Assembly: GCA_963750065.1 (NCBI GenBank)
Contig: CAVVPK010000019.1
Coordinates: 186,001 to 250,000, forward strand
Length of the DNA: 64,000 bases
From: CAVSRC01 sp963750065
GTDB lineage: Bacteria > Pseudomonadota > Alphaproteobacteria > Rhizobiales > Kaistiaceae
Direction of reading: 5' to 3'
Of the stretch, positions 28,601-37,500 are shown piece after piece. Every line of letters begins with the position of its first letter. Within the stretch, counting starts at the first letter, position 1. Made by a program: the position numbers and the translations under genes. A model generated the notes under the pieces. It was not told where the DNA came from. It ran no database searches and saw only the letters and a program-made list of their open reading frames with translations.

Positions 28601-28975
28601 AACGACCAGCCGGTCGATTACCTCCTGTTCAAGGCGCTGGCGCTTCGTGCGCTCGGCGAGGGCGACACGGCGGACCGCCTGCTTGCGCAGATGCATCGAT
28701 GGTCGGTCGACCACATGGCGCAGCCGCCGGAGAAGGACTTCTTCGCGGTGTCCCTGCCGGACCTCGTTGTCTACGACCGGGATCAACAACGCGACCACGA
28801 GGTCTTCTGTCTCCATGTCGACGCCCTGGCGTGCATCGGACAGGGCGACTTCGATGGTTCGGAGAAGATCAGGAAGAGGATCTTGCAGATGAATCCCGGG
28901 CATGGGCAGGCCCGGATGCTGGAGGAATTCTGCCCGCTTGTCTCCGTCGAGCCGGCCGCAGCGCGAAGCCGGTAG
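25670..28975 (+). CDS. DUF5107 domain protein with long TPR array
   Basis: The 1101-residue protein has no signal peptide and is probably cytoplasmic. Residues ~1-390 form a DUF5107 domain, a beta-sandwich related to galactose mutarotases; conserved-looking spots are LPELGGRVHRAYDK, GLVGPWISGGLEFNWP followed by QHHRPTTF, and WWANPAV. A beta-rich linker leads to TPR-like helical repeats from about residue 455 to 1090 (for example PLDYRCNLELARLAFDRADY and FPGSYRALSIYFANKDGD). The biochemical activity is not something I can state from sequence; a sugar-binding or sugar-converting role is inferred from fold and context. The GGAGGAGG ribosome site is strong. It heads an operon with a CUT2 sugar importer and a mutarotase. 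Confidence 0.85.
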   Translation: MASAVEVRVESIRLPTYGHGPVDPNPLFLEERVYQGSSGRVYPYGVVNTVSSERGERVYRAVFIENEFLEIMVLPELGGRVHRAYDKIRKRDFIYYNSVIKPALVGLVGPWISGGLEFNWPQHHRPTTFMPVDEMVRDNSDGSKTVWVGEKEPMHGLQAMTGFTLHPDRALLEIACKVFNGNDTPRHFLWWANPAVKGGDGHQSVFPPDVTAVFDHGKRDVSSFPIARGTYYKVDYSAGVDISRYRNIPVPTSYMAARSNYDFVGAYDHEADAGLLHVADHHVAPGKKQWTWGNCEFGRAWDRNLTDDDGPYLELMTGVYTDNQPDFTWLDPFEEKSFVQNFLPYHSLGVVQNANTRLVLKAVRGPRGVECGVYAVAPLAPARFRLLAKDGRTLVEEPIALRVGEVWQRTFAIDIGPEPFVAEVVDGHDAVHISYREHQVQSEPLPEPAAAPPQPADVETIDELYYIGQHLVQYNHAARTPESYYLEGVRRDPLDYRCNLELARLAFDRADYPEAIHHAEQALKRAHGLNKNPACGMASYTLGCAQERSGALAQAYESYFRSTWSGNCRDCGNLGLARVCAKQGRYEEALAFCERSLDYNATNLSALFVRACLRVKSGQGERARQEIDAVLCRHPLHYGLHFVRWLIDGGEPPQHLRDIVARRALNLIQVASELIELGLFGEAQRCLDLAQEPFYLIDFYRAYLARAQGEPAAAPRDADVVERFAGGVLFPNSLTDVAVLSAFDDSAFARFLLGCFHYGHRAYETAADYWTKSKQLAPTFPGSYRALSIYFANKDGDRDKARDLIAEAFSRDPSDPRLLYEYDLMRGLCRVDTAARLALLHGHRDLVFKRDDLTVEFVHLLNLEGELDEARSILTSRVFHPWEGGEGRVTGEFIANCQRQAFRAMKRGEIDRAVGWLTEALTFPANLNEGRLVGQTDNDIHYWLGRCAELSGDRDEAERQFRLAARGEIALVESRYYNDQPVDYLLFKALALRALGEGDTADRLLAQMHRWSVDHMAQPPEKDFFAVSLPDLVVYDRDQQRDHEVFCLHVDALACIGQGDFDGSEKIRKRILQMNPGHGQARMLEEFCPLVSVEPAAARSR

Positions 28976-29047
28976 GCGTTCTCGAGAGGTTGGTACTGCG
29001 CGCAAGACCGAAGGTTGACCAACAGTTCCGCAAAGGGAGGACTAGCC

Positions 29048-30037
29048 GTGTCGTTGAAGAGATCATTACCAATTGCCGCGTTGAGCATGGGTGCCAGCCT
29101 GATGGTGGGCATGGCGATCGCGCACGCGGCCGACAAGCACATCACGCTTGCCTACATCCAGAAGCAGGGTGACCAGCAGTACTTCGTCGACGAAGCGCAA
29201 GGCGCCAAGGACGAGGGCAAGAAGCTGGGCGACGTCAGCGTCAACGTTGTCAATGTCAGCATGGACGCGAACGCCGCGATCAGCGCCATGAATGTGATGA
29301 TCGGCCAGAAGGTCGACGGCATCATCATCGTCGTTCCCGATCAGAAGATCGGGCCGCAGGTGATCGAGATGGCCCGGCAGGCGGGCATTCCGATCGTCGC
29401 GTCGGACGATACGTTGAAGGACGGCAAGGGCAATGCCATCCCCTTCGTCGGTTTCGACGGCTATGACATGGGCCACAAGGTCGGGATGGCAGCCGGCGAA
29501 CTCTTCAAGAAGGCGGGTTGGAAGGCTGATGCCACGCTGGTCGCCGCCGCCTTCCAACAACAGCTCTCGGTCTGCCAGGACCGCGAGCGTGGTCAGGAGG
29601 ACGGCTTCAAGGAAGCCACCGGCGGAATTCTGCCGCAGGTCGTGCAGATTGGCACCGATAACTCCGTCGTCGATGCCCAGAACCGCACCGGCGCGGTCGT
29701 CACCGCTCATCCGGCGGTCTCTCAGTGGGTGGTCTGGGGCTGCAATGACGAGAGCGAAACGGGCGCGGTCACGGCACTCAGCAATGCCGGAATATCCGCG
29801 AACGACATCATCGGCGTCGGTCTCGGCGCCTATCTGACCTGCAAGGATTGGCAGGCCAACCAGACCACCGGCAACAAGGCTGCCCTGTTCATCAGTGGTC
29901 GTGACGTCGGCAGCGCCGCCGTCGACGTCCTGGTCGACAAGATCCGTAACGGTAAGGACCTTCCGGCCAAGACGATCGCCAACACGACCATTGTCGGTCC
30001 GGAAAACTGGAAGTCGGTGATGGGTAGCTGCAGCTGA
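29048..30037 (+). CDS. Sugar ABC transporter periplasmic binding protein (CUT2/AraF-RbsB type)
   Basis: The 329-residue exported protein has a signal peptide ending AIAHA and a type I periplasmic-binding fold. The features are ITLAYIQKQGDQQYF at strand 1, GIIIVVPDQKIGPQVIEMA, and IPIVASDD. The overall pattern, including IVGPENWKS at the end, is closest to arabinose- and galactose-type proteins. Start GTG at 29048 has AGGGAGGA eight bases upstream; the alternative TTG at 29015 has none. The 72-bp spacing after the DUF5107 gene indicates one operon. The bound sugar is not predictable, but pentoses or hexoses are usual. Confidence 0.9.
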   Translation: MSLKRSLPIAALSMGASLMVGMAIAHAADKHITLAYIQKQGDQQYFVDEAQGAKDEGKKLGDVSVNVVNVSMDANAAISAMNVMIGQKVDGIIIVVPDQKIGPQVIEMARQAGIPIVASDDTLKDGKGNAIPFVGFDGYDMGHKVGMAAGELFKKAGWKADATLVAAAFQQQLSVCQDRERGQEDGFKEATGGILPQVVQIGTDNSVVDAQNRTGAVVTAHPAVSQWVVWGCNDESETGAVTALSNAGISANDIIGVGLGAYLTCKDWQANQTTGNKAALFISGRDVGSAAVDVLVDKIRNGKDLPAKTIANTTIVGPENWKSVMGSCS

Positions 30038-30064
30038 TCTGCGCAGCAAGGGAACCATTGAAAT

Positions 30065-30092
30065 GAGGCGCGTCCCCACAGGGACGCGCCTC
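30065..30092 (+). other. Intercistronic stem-loop after the binding-protein gene
   Basis: GAGGCGCGTCCC (30065-30076) and GGGACGCGCCTC (30081-30092) form a perfect 12-bp stem with a CACA loop. No T run follows, so it is probably not a full terminator. Such hairpins behind binding-protein genes usually stabilise the upstream message and raise binding protein over membrane subunits. Confidence 0.65.
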
Positions 30093-30122
30093 CGCGGGCA
30101 CCAAGTGACGGGATGAAAACGG

Positions 30123-31649
30123 ATGAGTGACGACCAGCCTGATGACGATCGGGGCAAACAGGTCCTCGTTCTGCAAGGTGTCTCGAAAGGATTCGCCGGC
30201 GTTCAGGCGCTGAACGACGTGACCATGGTGGCCCGTGCGGGCGAAGTGCTCGCGCTGGTCGGAGAAAACGGCGCGGGCAAATCGACCCTGCTCAGGGTGA
30301 TGAGCGGCGTCCATAACGCCGATGCCGGGCAGGTCGTTCTCGACGGCCGTCCGGTGTCGTTTGCCTCGCCCGCAGACGCCCGCAGGAACGGCATGCGTGT
30401 GGTTTCCCAGGAGCCGGAAATCATGCGCGATCTTAGCGTCGCCGAGAATGTCTATGCGGGCAACCTGCCGCGCCGGGGTCGCGTGGTCGACTGGCCTCGC
30501 CTGTTGGACGACGTCAAGGCCGACATCGAACGGGCAGGCTTCGTCGGCCTGCTGAACCCTACCGCGCTCGGACGCGATCTTTCGCCGGCGCAGCGGCAAA
30601 TGGTCGAGATCCTGCGCGCGCTGGCCGGCAATCCGCGCGTGATCGCATTCGATGAACCGACGTCATCGCTTTCGGATCACGAGGCCGAGCAGCTCTTCAA
30701 CCTCATTCGTCGACTGGCCGCCTCCGGCATCGCAATCATCTATGTCTCCCATCGGTTGAGGGAGATCTTTGGCATTGCGACGCGCGTGCTCGTGCTGCGC
30801 GACGGGCTGGTCGTTGGGGAACGTCGCGTGGCCGATACCGACCAGGCCGACCTGGTCCGGATGATGGTCGGTCGCGACCTGACCTCGCTCTTTCAGCATA
30901 CGACGCACGAGTTGGGCCGTGTGGTTCTCAGCCTGCGTAACGTGACCAGCGCCGACGTCGAGAATGTCAGCTTCGACGTGCACGCCGGCGAAGTCGTCGT
31001 GCTGGCCGGGCTCGTCGGCGCCGGCCGCACGGAGCTCGCGCGCGCCATCATGGGTGATTTGCCGATCACGGGCGGTGAAATCTATGTCGAGGACGAAAGG
31101 ATGATACCGTCTTCGCCGCACGATGCGATCCGCGCCGGCCTTTGTCTGGCACCCGAGGAACGCAAGACCCAAGCGCTGCTGATGAAGCGTTCCATACGTG
31201 ACAACATCTCACTGGCCATCATCAGCCAGCTCAGCCGTTTTCATGTCGTTCGCCGAAATGAGGAAAAGGAAGTCGCGGCTCGCTACGCGGAAGAGTTGCG
31301 GGTGCGCACGCCGTCCCTGGAAAACGAAGTTTCGACGCTGTCGGGTGGAAACCAGCAGAAGGTCGTGCTGGCACGCTGGCTGGCGCGGCGTTCGAAGCTG
31401 CTGATCCTCGACGAGCCGACGCGCGGCGTCGATGTGGGCGCCAAGGCCGACATCTACGCCATCATTGACCGGCTCGCCGCCGACGGGGCGGCTGTGCTGG
31501 CCATTTCATCCGAGCTTCCTGAGGTGCTGGGCCTGGCCGACCGCATCGTGGTGATGCAACGCGGCCGTGTCTCCGGCGAGTTGACGCGGGAGGAAGCGAG
31601 CGAAGAAAAGATTCTCCGGCTCGCCATACTGGAGGGCGAAGCTGCATGA
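30123..31649 (+). CDS. Sugar ABC transporter ATP-binding protein (RbsA/MglA/AraG type)
   Basis: The 508-residue protein has two fused nucleotide-binding domains. Domain 1 has Walker A GENGAGKST near residue 49, the degenerate signature LSPAQRQMVEI and Walker B VIAFDEPTSSLS. Domain 2 has the degenerate Walker A GLVGAGRTEL normal for CUT2 proteins, signature LSGGNQQKVVLARWL and Walker B LLILDEPTRGVDVG. It powers uptake by the neighbouring permease, whose start it overlaps by four bases (ATGA). Confidence 0.95.
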   Translation: MSDDQPDDDRGKQVLVLQGVSKGFAGVQALNDVTMVARAGEVLALVGENGAGKSTLLRVMSGVHNADAGQVVLDGRPVSFASPADARRNGMRVVSQEPEIMRDLSVAENVYAGNLPRRGRVVDWPRLLDDVKADIERAGFVGLLNPTALGRDLSPAQRQMVEILRALAGNPRVIAFDEPTSSLSDHEAEQLFNLIRRLAASGIAIIYVSHRLREIFGIATRVLVLRDGLVVGERRVADTDQADLVRMMVGRDLTSLFQHTTHELGRVVLSLRNVTSADVENVSFDVHAGEVVVLAGLVGAGRTELARAIMGDLPITGGEIYVEDERMIPSSPHDAIRAGLCLAPEERKTQALLMKRSIRDNISLAIISQLSRFHVVRRNEEKEVAARYAEELRVRTPSLENEVSTLSGGNQQKVVLARWLARRSKLLILDEPTRGVDVGAKADIYAIIDRLAADGAAVLAISSELPEVLGLADRIVVMQRGRVSGELTREEASEEKILRLAILEGEAA

Positions 31650-32665
31650 CGACGAACGCCAACGAACAAGCCAAGGTTCCGTCAGGTCCTGGCGTGCTGC
31701 GGCGAATACTGGACGTAGTTGGGGTACAGAACGTCAGTCTGCTGATCGCCCTGGTTCTCCTGGTCGCTTTTATCGGAACACAGAACAGCAACTTCTTCTT
31801 CGCCAGGAACATCGCGACGATCGGCACGACGATCACGATCGTGGGTATCCTCGCCGTGGTCCAGACGGTCGTCATGCTGCTCGGCGGTCTCGACATCTCC
31901 GTCGGCTCACAAGCCGGCTTGACCTCCGTCGCCTGCGCAATGATCTTCATGGCGTCGGGCAGCCCCGTGCTGGCGATTGCCTGCACCCTTGTGATCGGGG
32001 CGGCCGCGGGGCTCTTCAACGGCATCGTGATCGTCTATGGACGGGTCAATGCCGTGATCGCGACATTGGCCACGTTTGCCGCCTATCGTGGCCTCGCCAA
32101 TGTCATATCCAATGGTCGCGCACAGGGTTACACCGGGGTCGATGCGGTCTTCATCTTCCTCGCCCGCGGAAATGTCCTCGGCATTCCGGTCCTGATCTGG
32201 ATCCTCCTGCTGGTCGCCCTGGCGATCCAGTTGATGCTCCGATACACGGATGTCGGCCGCAATATCTACGCGATCGGCGGCAATGCGATCGCCGCGCGGC
32301 TCGCCGGTATCTCGCTCAACCGCTACATCCTCGGTTGCTATGTTCTGGTCGGCGTGGTGGCTGCACTGGCCGGAATCCTTCTGACGGCACGAACCGGCTC
32401 CGGCCAGCCCACATCGGGCAGTCAGGGGCTTGAGTTGCGGTCGATCACGGCCGCCGCCTTGGGTGGTTGCTCCCTGCAGGGGGGGCGCGGGACGATCGTG
32501 GGTACGATTCTGGCCGTCATTTTGCTTGGCGTCCTGGAAAACGGCCTCATCATCCTGGATGTCAATTCCTTCTATCAGGACATCGCTCAGGGCGCCCTGC
32601 TGGTCATCGCTGTCGTGATCCAGCAGCGCCGCGCGGGTGGGCGTGGCGTCGGACTGCCGACCTGA
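31646..32665 (+). CDS. Sugar ABC transporter permease (RbsC type)
   Basis: The 339-residue inner-membrane protein has about 8-10 hydrophobic segments. The CUT2 permease motif LLGGLDISVGSQAGL is near residue 77, and NAIAARLAGISLNRY is the cytoplasmic coupling loop region. It would work as a homodimer with the RbsA-like ATPase. Translation is coupled to the ATPase gene by the ATGA overlap. Confidence 0.93.
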   Translation: MTTNANEQAKVPSGPGVLRRILDVVGVQNVSLLIALVLLVAFIGTQNSNFFFARNIATIGTTITIVGILAVVQTVVMLLGGLDISVGSQAGLTSVACAMIFMASGSPVLAIACTLVIGAAAGLFNGIVIVYGRVNAVIATLATFAAYRGLANVISNGRAQGYTGVDAVFIFLARGNVLGIPVLIWILLLVALAIQLMLRYTDVGRNIYAIGGNAIAARLAGISLNRYILGCYVLVGVVAALAGILLTARTGSGQPTSGSQGLELRSITAAALGGCSLQGGRGTIVGTILAVILLGVLENGLIILDVNSFYQDIAQGALLVIAVVIQQRRAGGRGVGLPT

Positions 32666-32697
32666 CGGGGGTGGAGCCGAGCCATGCCGGCGGTCCG

Positions 32698-33606
32698 ATG
32701 GCCGGAATGAATGGCTTCCTCACACTTGAGAGCGGTTCACTGCGGGTTGTCGTCAGCCCGCAGGGAGGCGCCATCGTGGAGGCTTGGTACGGTTCAGTGC
32801 CGCTCCTGCGCCCCTGCGCGGCCGAGGGAACCGCAGACTTCGACGTGCTCAAGGCAGGCCTGTTTCCGCTTGTGCCCTTCGGCAATCGCGTGGCCGGCAA
32901 CGAATTCGCCTTCGACGGTCGGACATACCGGCTGGCCGCCAACACGGATGGCGATCCGCATTATCTGCATGGCGATGGCTGGCTTGGGCTGTGGTCGACG
33001 GCCACGCGTTCGCAGACGCGGCTTGAGCTGGCCTTCCGCCACGCCGCCACCGCCGACAGCCCCTATGTCTATTCCGCCACGGAGCAAATCGCCGTGGACG
33101 ATCGAAGCTTCGACGTTACCCTCTCCGTGACCAACGAAGGCGAACGCCCTCTGCCGTTCGGGCTTGGACTTCACCCCTTCTTCCCACTCACGCAGCAGAC
33201 GACACTCCAGGCGACAGCGACAGGCTACTGGACGGAGACGGTGCAATTCCTGCCCGGCAGGCACGCGGCGCTGCCGGGCGAATTGGATTTCAGCCGCCCA
33301 CGGCCCCTGCCCGCGCATTGGGTGAACAACGGCTTTGAGGGCTGGGATGGAGAAGCGACGCTCCGCTGGCCGGAACACGGACTTGCGCTTCGTATCTCCG
33401 GTTCACAGGAGTTCAGCCGATACTTTGTCTTCGTCTCCGATGACAGTTTCGAGCCCGGCTTCCGACGCGACTATTTCTGCTTCGAGCCGATGACGCACCG
33501 CGCAGACGCTCACCACGCTCCAGACCTCGGCGGCCTGCGTGTCCTGACTCCAGGTGAACAACTCGCAGGGCGTGTCCAATTCTCAATCGCTGCGCTGAGC
33601 GACTGA
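32698..33606 (+). CDS. Aldose 1-epimerase (galactose mutarotase family)
   Basis: The 302-residue cytoplasmic enzyme interconverts sugar anomers. Active-site elements are HYLHGDGWLG (first histidine), GLGLHPFFPL (catalytic histidine) and CFEPMTH (catalytic glutamate). It closes the importer operon 32 bp after the permease, consistent with preparing the imported sugar for the next enzyme. The ATG at 32698 was preferred; an in-frame GTG at 32671 is possible. No kinase, isomerase or dehydrogenase follows, so the catabolic step must be the DUF5107 protein, the nearby mannosidase module or genes elsewhere. Confidence 0.88.
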   Translation: MAGMNGFLTLESGSLRVVVSPQGGAIVEAWYGSVPLLRPCAAEGTADFDVLKAGLFPLVPFGNRVAGNEFAFDGRTYRLAANTDGDPHYLHGDGWLGLWSTATRSQTRLELAFRHAATADSPYVYSATEQIAVDDRSFDVTLSVTNEGERPLPFGLGLHPFFPLTQQTTLQATATGYWTETVQFLPGRHAALPGELDFSRPRPLPAHWVNNGFEGWDGEATLRWPEHGLALRISGSQEFSRYFVFVSDDSFEPGFRRDYFCFEPMTHRADAHHAPDLGGLRVLTPGEQLAGRVQFSIAALSD

Positions 33607-33745
33607 CACACCGTCCTCACTGCGACAGCCCGCGTGATAATAAGCCATGGCCATTCCACACAAGGGGAACGGCTCCCCACTCGCCTGCTCCCCAGAAGAG
33701 TCCTCGCTTTGAGGTTAGCCTGTTCTCTGACGGAGGAGACGGGCC

Positions 33746-34012
33746 ATGAAGCGATCCCGGTTTTCGGACGTGCAGATCATTGGCATTTTGAAGGAGCACC
33801 AGGCGGGCATGTCGGCCGGCGACCTGTGCCGCAAATGGGGTGTCAGTGATGCGACGTTCTACACGTGGCGCAAGACGTACGGCGGCATGGAACTCTCCGA
33901 TGCCAAGCGGCTGAGGGCGCTGGAGGAAGAGAACGGGAAGTTGAAGAAGCGGCTGGCGGAGTCGATGATGGACTTGTCTACGCTCCGCGAGATGCTCGCA
34001 AAAAACTTCTAA
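33746..34012 (+). mobile_element. IS3-family transposase OrfA, element truncated
   Basis: The 88-residue OrfA of the IS407-like group has an N-terminal helix-turn-helix (MKRSRFSDVQIIGILKEHQ, then CRKWGVSDATFYTWRK) and a leucine zipper (LRALEEENGKLKKRLAE) ending at the usual LREMLAKNF. The DDE-domain OrfB that should follow is absent. After a few codons compatible with the OrfB start the sequence becomes unrelated, so the element is dead. GGAGGAGAC lies ahead of the start. Confidence 0.88.
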
Positions 34013-34563
34013 CGCCCTCCTCAAGGCTGTCTACCGCGCATGGAAAGGCCTCGGCCGACCAGTCTCGAGAGGTCGCGCCTTCCCGCCACTGCGGTGAGAG
34101 AAACGGCAGATTGAAAACGTGGCACGCGCGCTCGAGGAAATCTCGCCTCCTCGTGAGAGAAGCGCATAGCTGGCCGGCGTGACCGTTCGTGATGGTTTCG
34201 GACCACTAGATTGAGGCGAGCGAACGCAACACGCCTGCCTTTGCGAGGGTGTTTCGCAGTCTCATCGGACACGTGTGTATAGATCTCAGTGGTTGCGATG
34301 CTCGAATGGCACGGCAGCCTCTGCACAAAGCGGATATCCATAAATCGCCGCCAAATTACGCCTGTTGAGCTACCTACGACAAAGCCTTCTAGCGTTTGAT
34401 CGAATCTGCATAGGGCAGGTTCACAATCGGCGCCTACTATGCCCCTGCGCCCGACGAGGCTTTCTTGATTTGCGGCGGGACATTGCCGCCGACACATGCA
34501 GCGACGTGACCCCGGCCGCCGAGTACAACGGCGCTATTAGCGTATTGCCCAACGCTTGTTGCT
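34013..34563. other. Scar region between the two carbohydrate modules
   Basis: About 550 bp with no intact gene. It begins at the truncated IS3 element, contains a tyrosine-recombinase remnant on the minus strand, and ends at the GH38 stop. Base composition is more AT-rich than the flanking genes. Confidence 0.6.
34258..34341 (-). pseudogene. Tyrosine recombinase (XerC/D-type integrase) C-terminal remnant
   Basis: About 28 codons read DIRFVQRLPCHSSIATTEI and then YTHVSDET, the last active-site block of phage and plasmid integrases (usual form: RFVQRLLGHSS, then TTEIYTHV). The nucleophilic tyrosine and the preceding histidine are kept, but LG has become PC and everything before it is lost. 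Confidence 0.7.
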
Positions 34564-37500
34564 TCAGGCGCCATTGCGCTCAATCTTCCAGCTCCGCACC
34601 TTGAACGGCAGAATCTGCAGGTCGGCGGCGCCGGCCGGTTCCTCGAGCAGATCTACCGCGCCGGAAACCGACCACGCCTTGGCCGGAGCGACCGTCACAG
34701 CGCCACGGCCGCCGGCCGGCTCATAAACCCTGAGGATCAGACTGCTGCCGTCCTCCGCCGGCTTGAAGGCGCTGAGACCGAGCTGCATCCCCGCAATGTC
34801 GATTGCAGTCCAGCTCCGCTCCTCGGCGAGCGAGGCGGGGCGGCAGATGAGCGGCTGGTTGAGATCCTCGGCCTCGGCCAGCACGCCCCCGGTCAGCCAG
34901 TCGCCTTCATGCGGATAGAGCGCGTAGGTGAAGGACTGCCGCCCCTCGTCGGCCAGCGGATCGGGATAGATTGGCGAACGCAGCAGGCTGATACCGAGTT
35001 CATTGCCAAGTGCATGGTGGCCGTATTTGCCGTCATTCAGCAGCGCGACGCCGTAGCCGTGTTCGGCGAGATCGACGAAGCGATGCGCGGCGACCTCGAA
35101 CCGCGCCTGATCCCACGACGTGTTGCGATGCGTTGCGCGGCGGATGACGCCGTGCGCACATTCGAAGGTCGCATGGTCGGCGCGCACGGCCAGAGGAAAG
35201 CGTGCCTTCAAGAGGATGCGGCGATCATGCCAGTCGATGTCGGTCCGGAACTCGACGCGGGCGGAATTTGCCCACAGCCGCACGGTCTGCACGACGGTGC
35301 TGCTACGAAACTTGCGGAGGATGCGGACCGCGGCGCGATGCGGGCCCGCTTCCACAACCTCCAGCGACGACGCGGTCACCTCTTCGCCGTTGCGGTCGTA
35401 ATCGTCCTCGACGTCCCATGCATCCCAGTTGCGCGGCTTGTCGACATAGGCCCAGATCTGGTTGCCGCGGCCATCGAGCGCCTCCCGCCCGGCCCGCTTG
35501 TCGAAGACACTCGAAAGCGTGCCGTCGTCGGCTAGTTCTACCCGCACCAGATCGTTTTCGAGCCGGTTCCGTTCAACAGTGAGGCCGGAGGCTGGGGTCG
35601 CCCCGGTCAGCGCGGCAACGGTAAGGCCGGGCACAGCCTGGGAGCCGCTGAGGACGTAGCCGCTCTCGATCTTCTGGCTGCCGGGCAGATCTGCGTCGCT
35701 CACGATGCGCAGCGGCCGCGGCGACAGGTCCGGATTGACAACCAGAAGGCCCGGCTTGCCGCCAGCGGAGCCGAGCTTTTCGACCAGCATGGAGAGGTGT
35801 TCCTCCTGCGCTTCTTCGCCCGCGGCGACGACACCGCTCAGCTCCGCTTCGGCGCGTTGGTAGACTTCGCGAATGCTCGATCCGGGCAGGATATCGTGGA
35901 ACTCGTTGCGCAGCACGATCTGCCAGTGCGCCTCGAGCGAGGGCGCCACCGGCGCGCCCAGAAGCGCGGCCATGCTCGCCAGCACCTCGGCCGAAATCAG
36001 CGCCCGCTCCGCCCGCCGGTGCAGATATTTCGTGCGTCCCTGTGTGGTCAGCGTCCCGCGATGGAGCTCCAGATACATCTCGCCGACCCAGTGCGGCAGC
36101 TCGCTAGTGCTCGCCATGTCGTGCAAGGCACCGAACCACGACTGGACGTTGACCGCGCGCATCGCCGGGACCGCCGGGAAGTCCGCCATCTGTCGCTGGC
36201 GCGCGATCATCTCCTCGGTCGGCCCACCGCCGCCATCGCCAAAGCCGAAGGAGAGCAGGCTTTCAGGGGCGTGAACCTTGCCGCGGAAATTGCGCCAGGT
36301 CTCGACCGACGCACGCGGGCTGATCTCGGCATTGTAGCCGCCGACCGGGTTGTTGAAGGTGTGGGCAAGCACCCGGCTGCCGTCCAGCCCCTCCCACCAG
36401 AACAGGTCGAACGGCATCGGATTGGTCTCCGACCAGTTGACCTTGATGGTGAAGAAGTCCTTCACGCCGGCAAGCTGCAGGAGCTGGGGCAAAGCGGGCG
36501 AGAAGCCGAAGCAGTCGGGCAGCCAGCAGACCGTGTGGCGGCGGCCGAAGGTGCGCTCGAAATAGCGCTGGCCGTAGAGGAGCTGGCGGACGAAGGATTC
36601 TCCGGTCGGCATGTTGGTGTCGGGCTCGACCCACATGGCGCCGATCGGCTCCCACTGGCCGGCCGCGACCCGCTCCTTGATGGCTTGAAATAGCTCGGGA
36701 TCGTCCTCTTCGAGAAAGGCATAGAGTTGCGCGGTCGACTGATTGAAGCGGAAATCGGGATAGCGCTTCATCAATCCGATCACGGTGTGGAACGTGCGGT
36801 TCGCCTTGCGCCGTGTCTCATCGAGCGGCCACAGCCAGGCAAGATCGATGTGGGCGTGCCCGGTGACCGCCAACGCCCCCTGCTGCGGGTAACGCTCGGC
36901 GAGCGCTTTCAGCTGCGTGGCGAGGAATTGCGAGGCGGCAGCGACCGATGCGCGTTGCTCGTCGTCCAGCCCGGCCGGAAGAGCCGGCAGACCCTCGGGC
37001 AGTTGCCATACCCGCTGCATCTCAGCGGTCGACTGCATCCGGCCGACGTAGTCTTCTGTGGCAGATGGCCAGTCGAGCCGGGCGAAGGCGTCCTCGGCCG
37101 CCGACAGCATGGGCTCGACGGCTTCGTGGTTCCCGAGCACTTCGGCGGCTTCGACCACCTGGCGCATCAGGAGGATGAAATCGGCGAGCTCGATTTCCAG
37201 CCAGACGAGCGCGGCGTTCTGCAATCGCGCATTGTGGTTCGGCACACCGAACGGTAGCCGGGCGACGCATTCGGCATCGATCGAAAACGAGCGGCCCTCG
37301 AGGTGGAGGCGCTGGTGGTTGGGATCGACCGCGAAAGCAGCGTGCGTGTCGACGTCATAGGTGAGCCGGACAAGGCCCTCGCCACCGAGGTCAAGATCGA
37401 GGCGCACCGCTTCCAGGGGCCAGTCGGCCGGCACCGACACGGGTGGGCAGCGGAAGGTCACGACCCCCTCGCGTGTCGGCCACGGCTGGCCGTGAGCGAT

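Noticed and set aside
34021..34497. Complete 158-residue integrase gene on the minus strand
   Set aside because: Only residues 53-80 resemble an integrase; the rest is unrelated, so it is a remnant.
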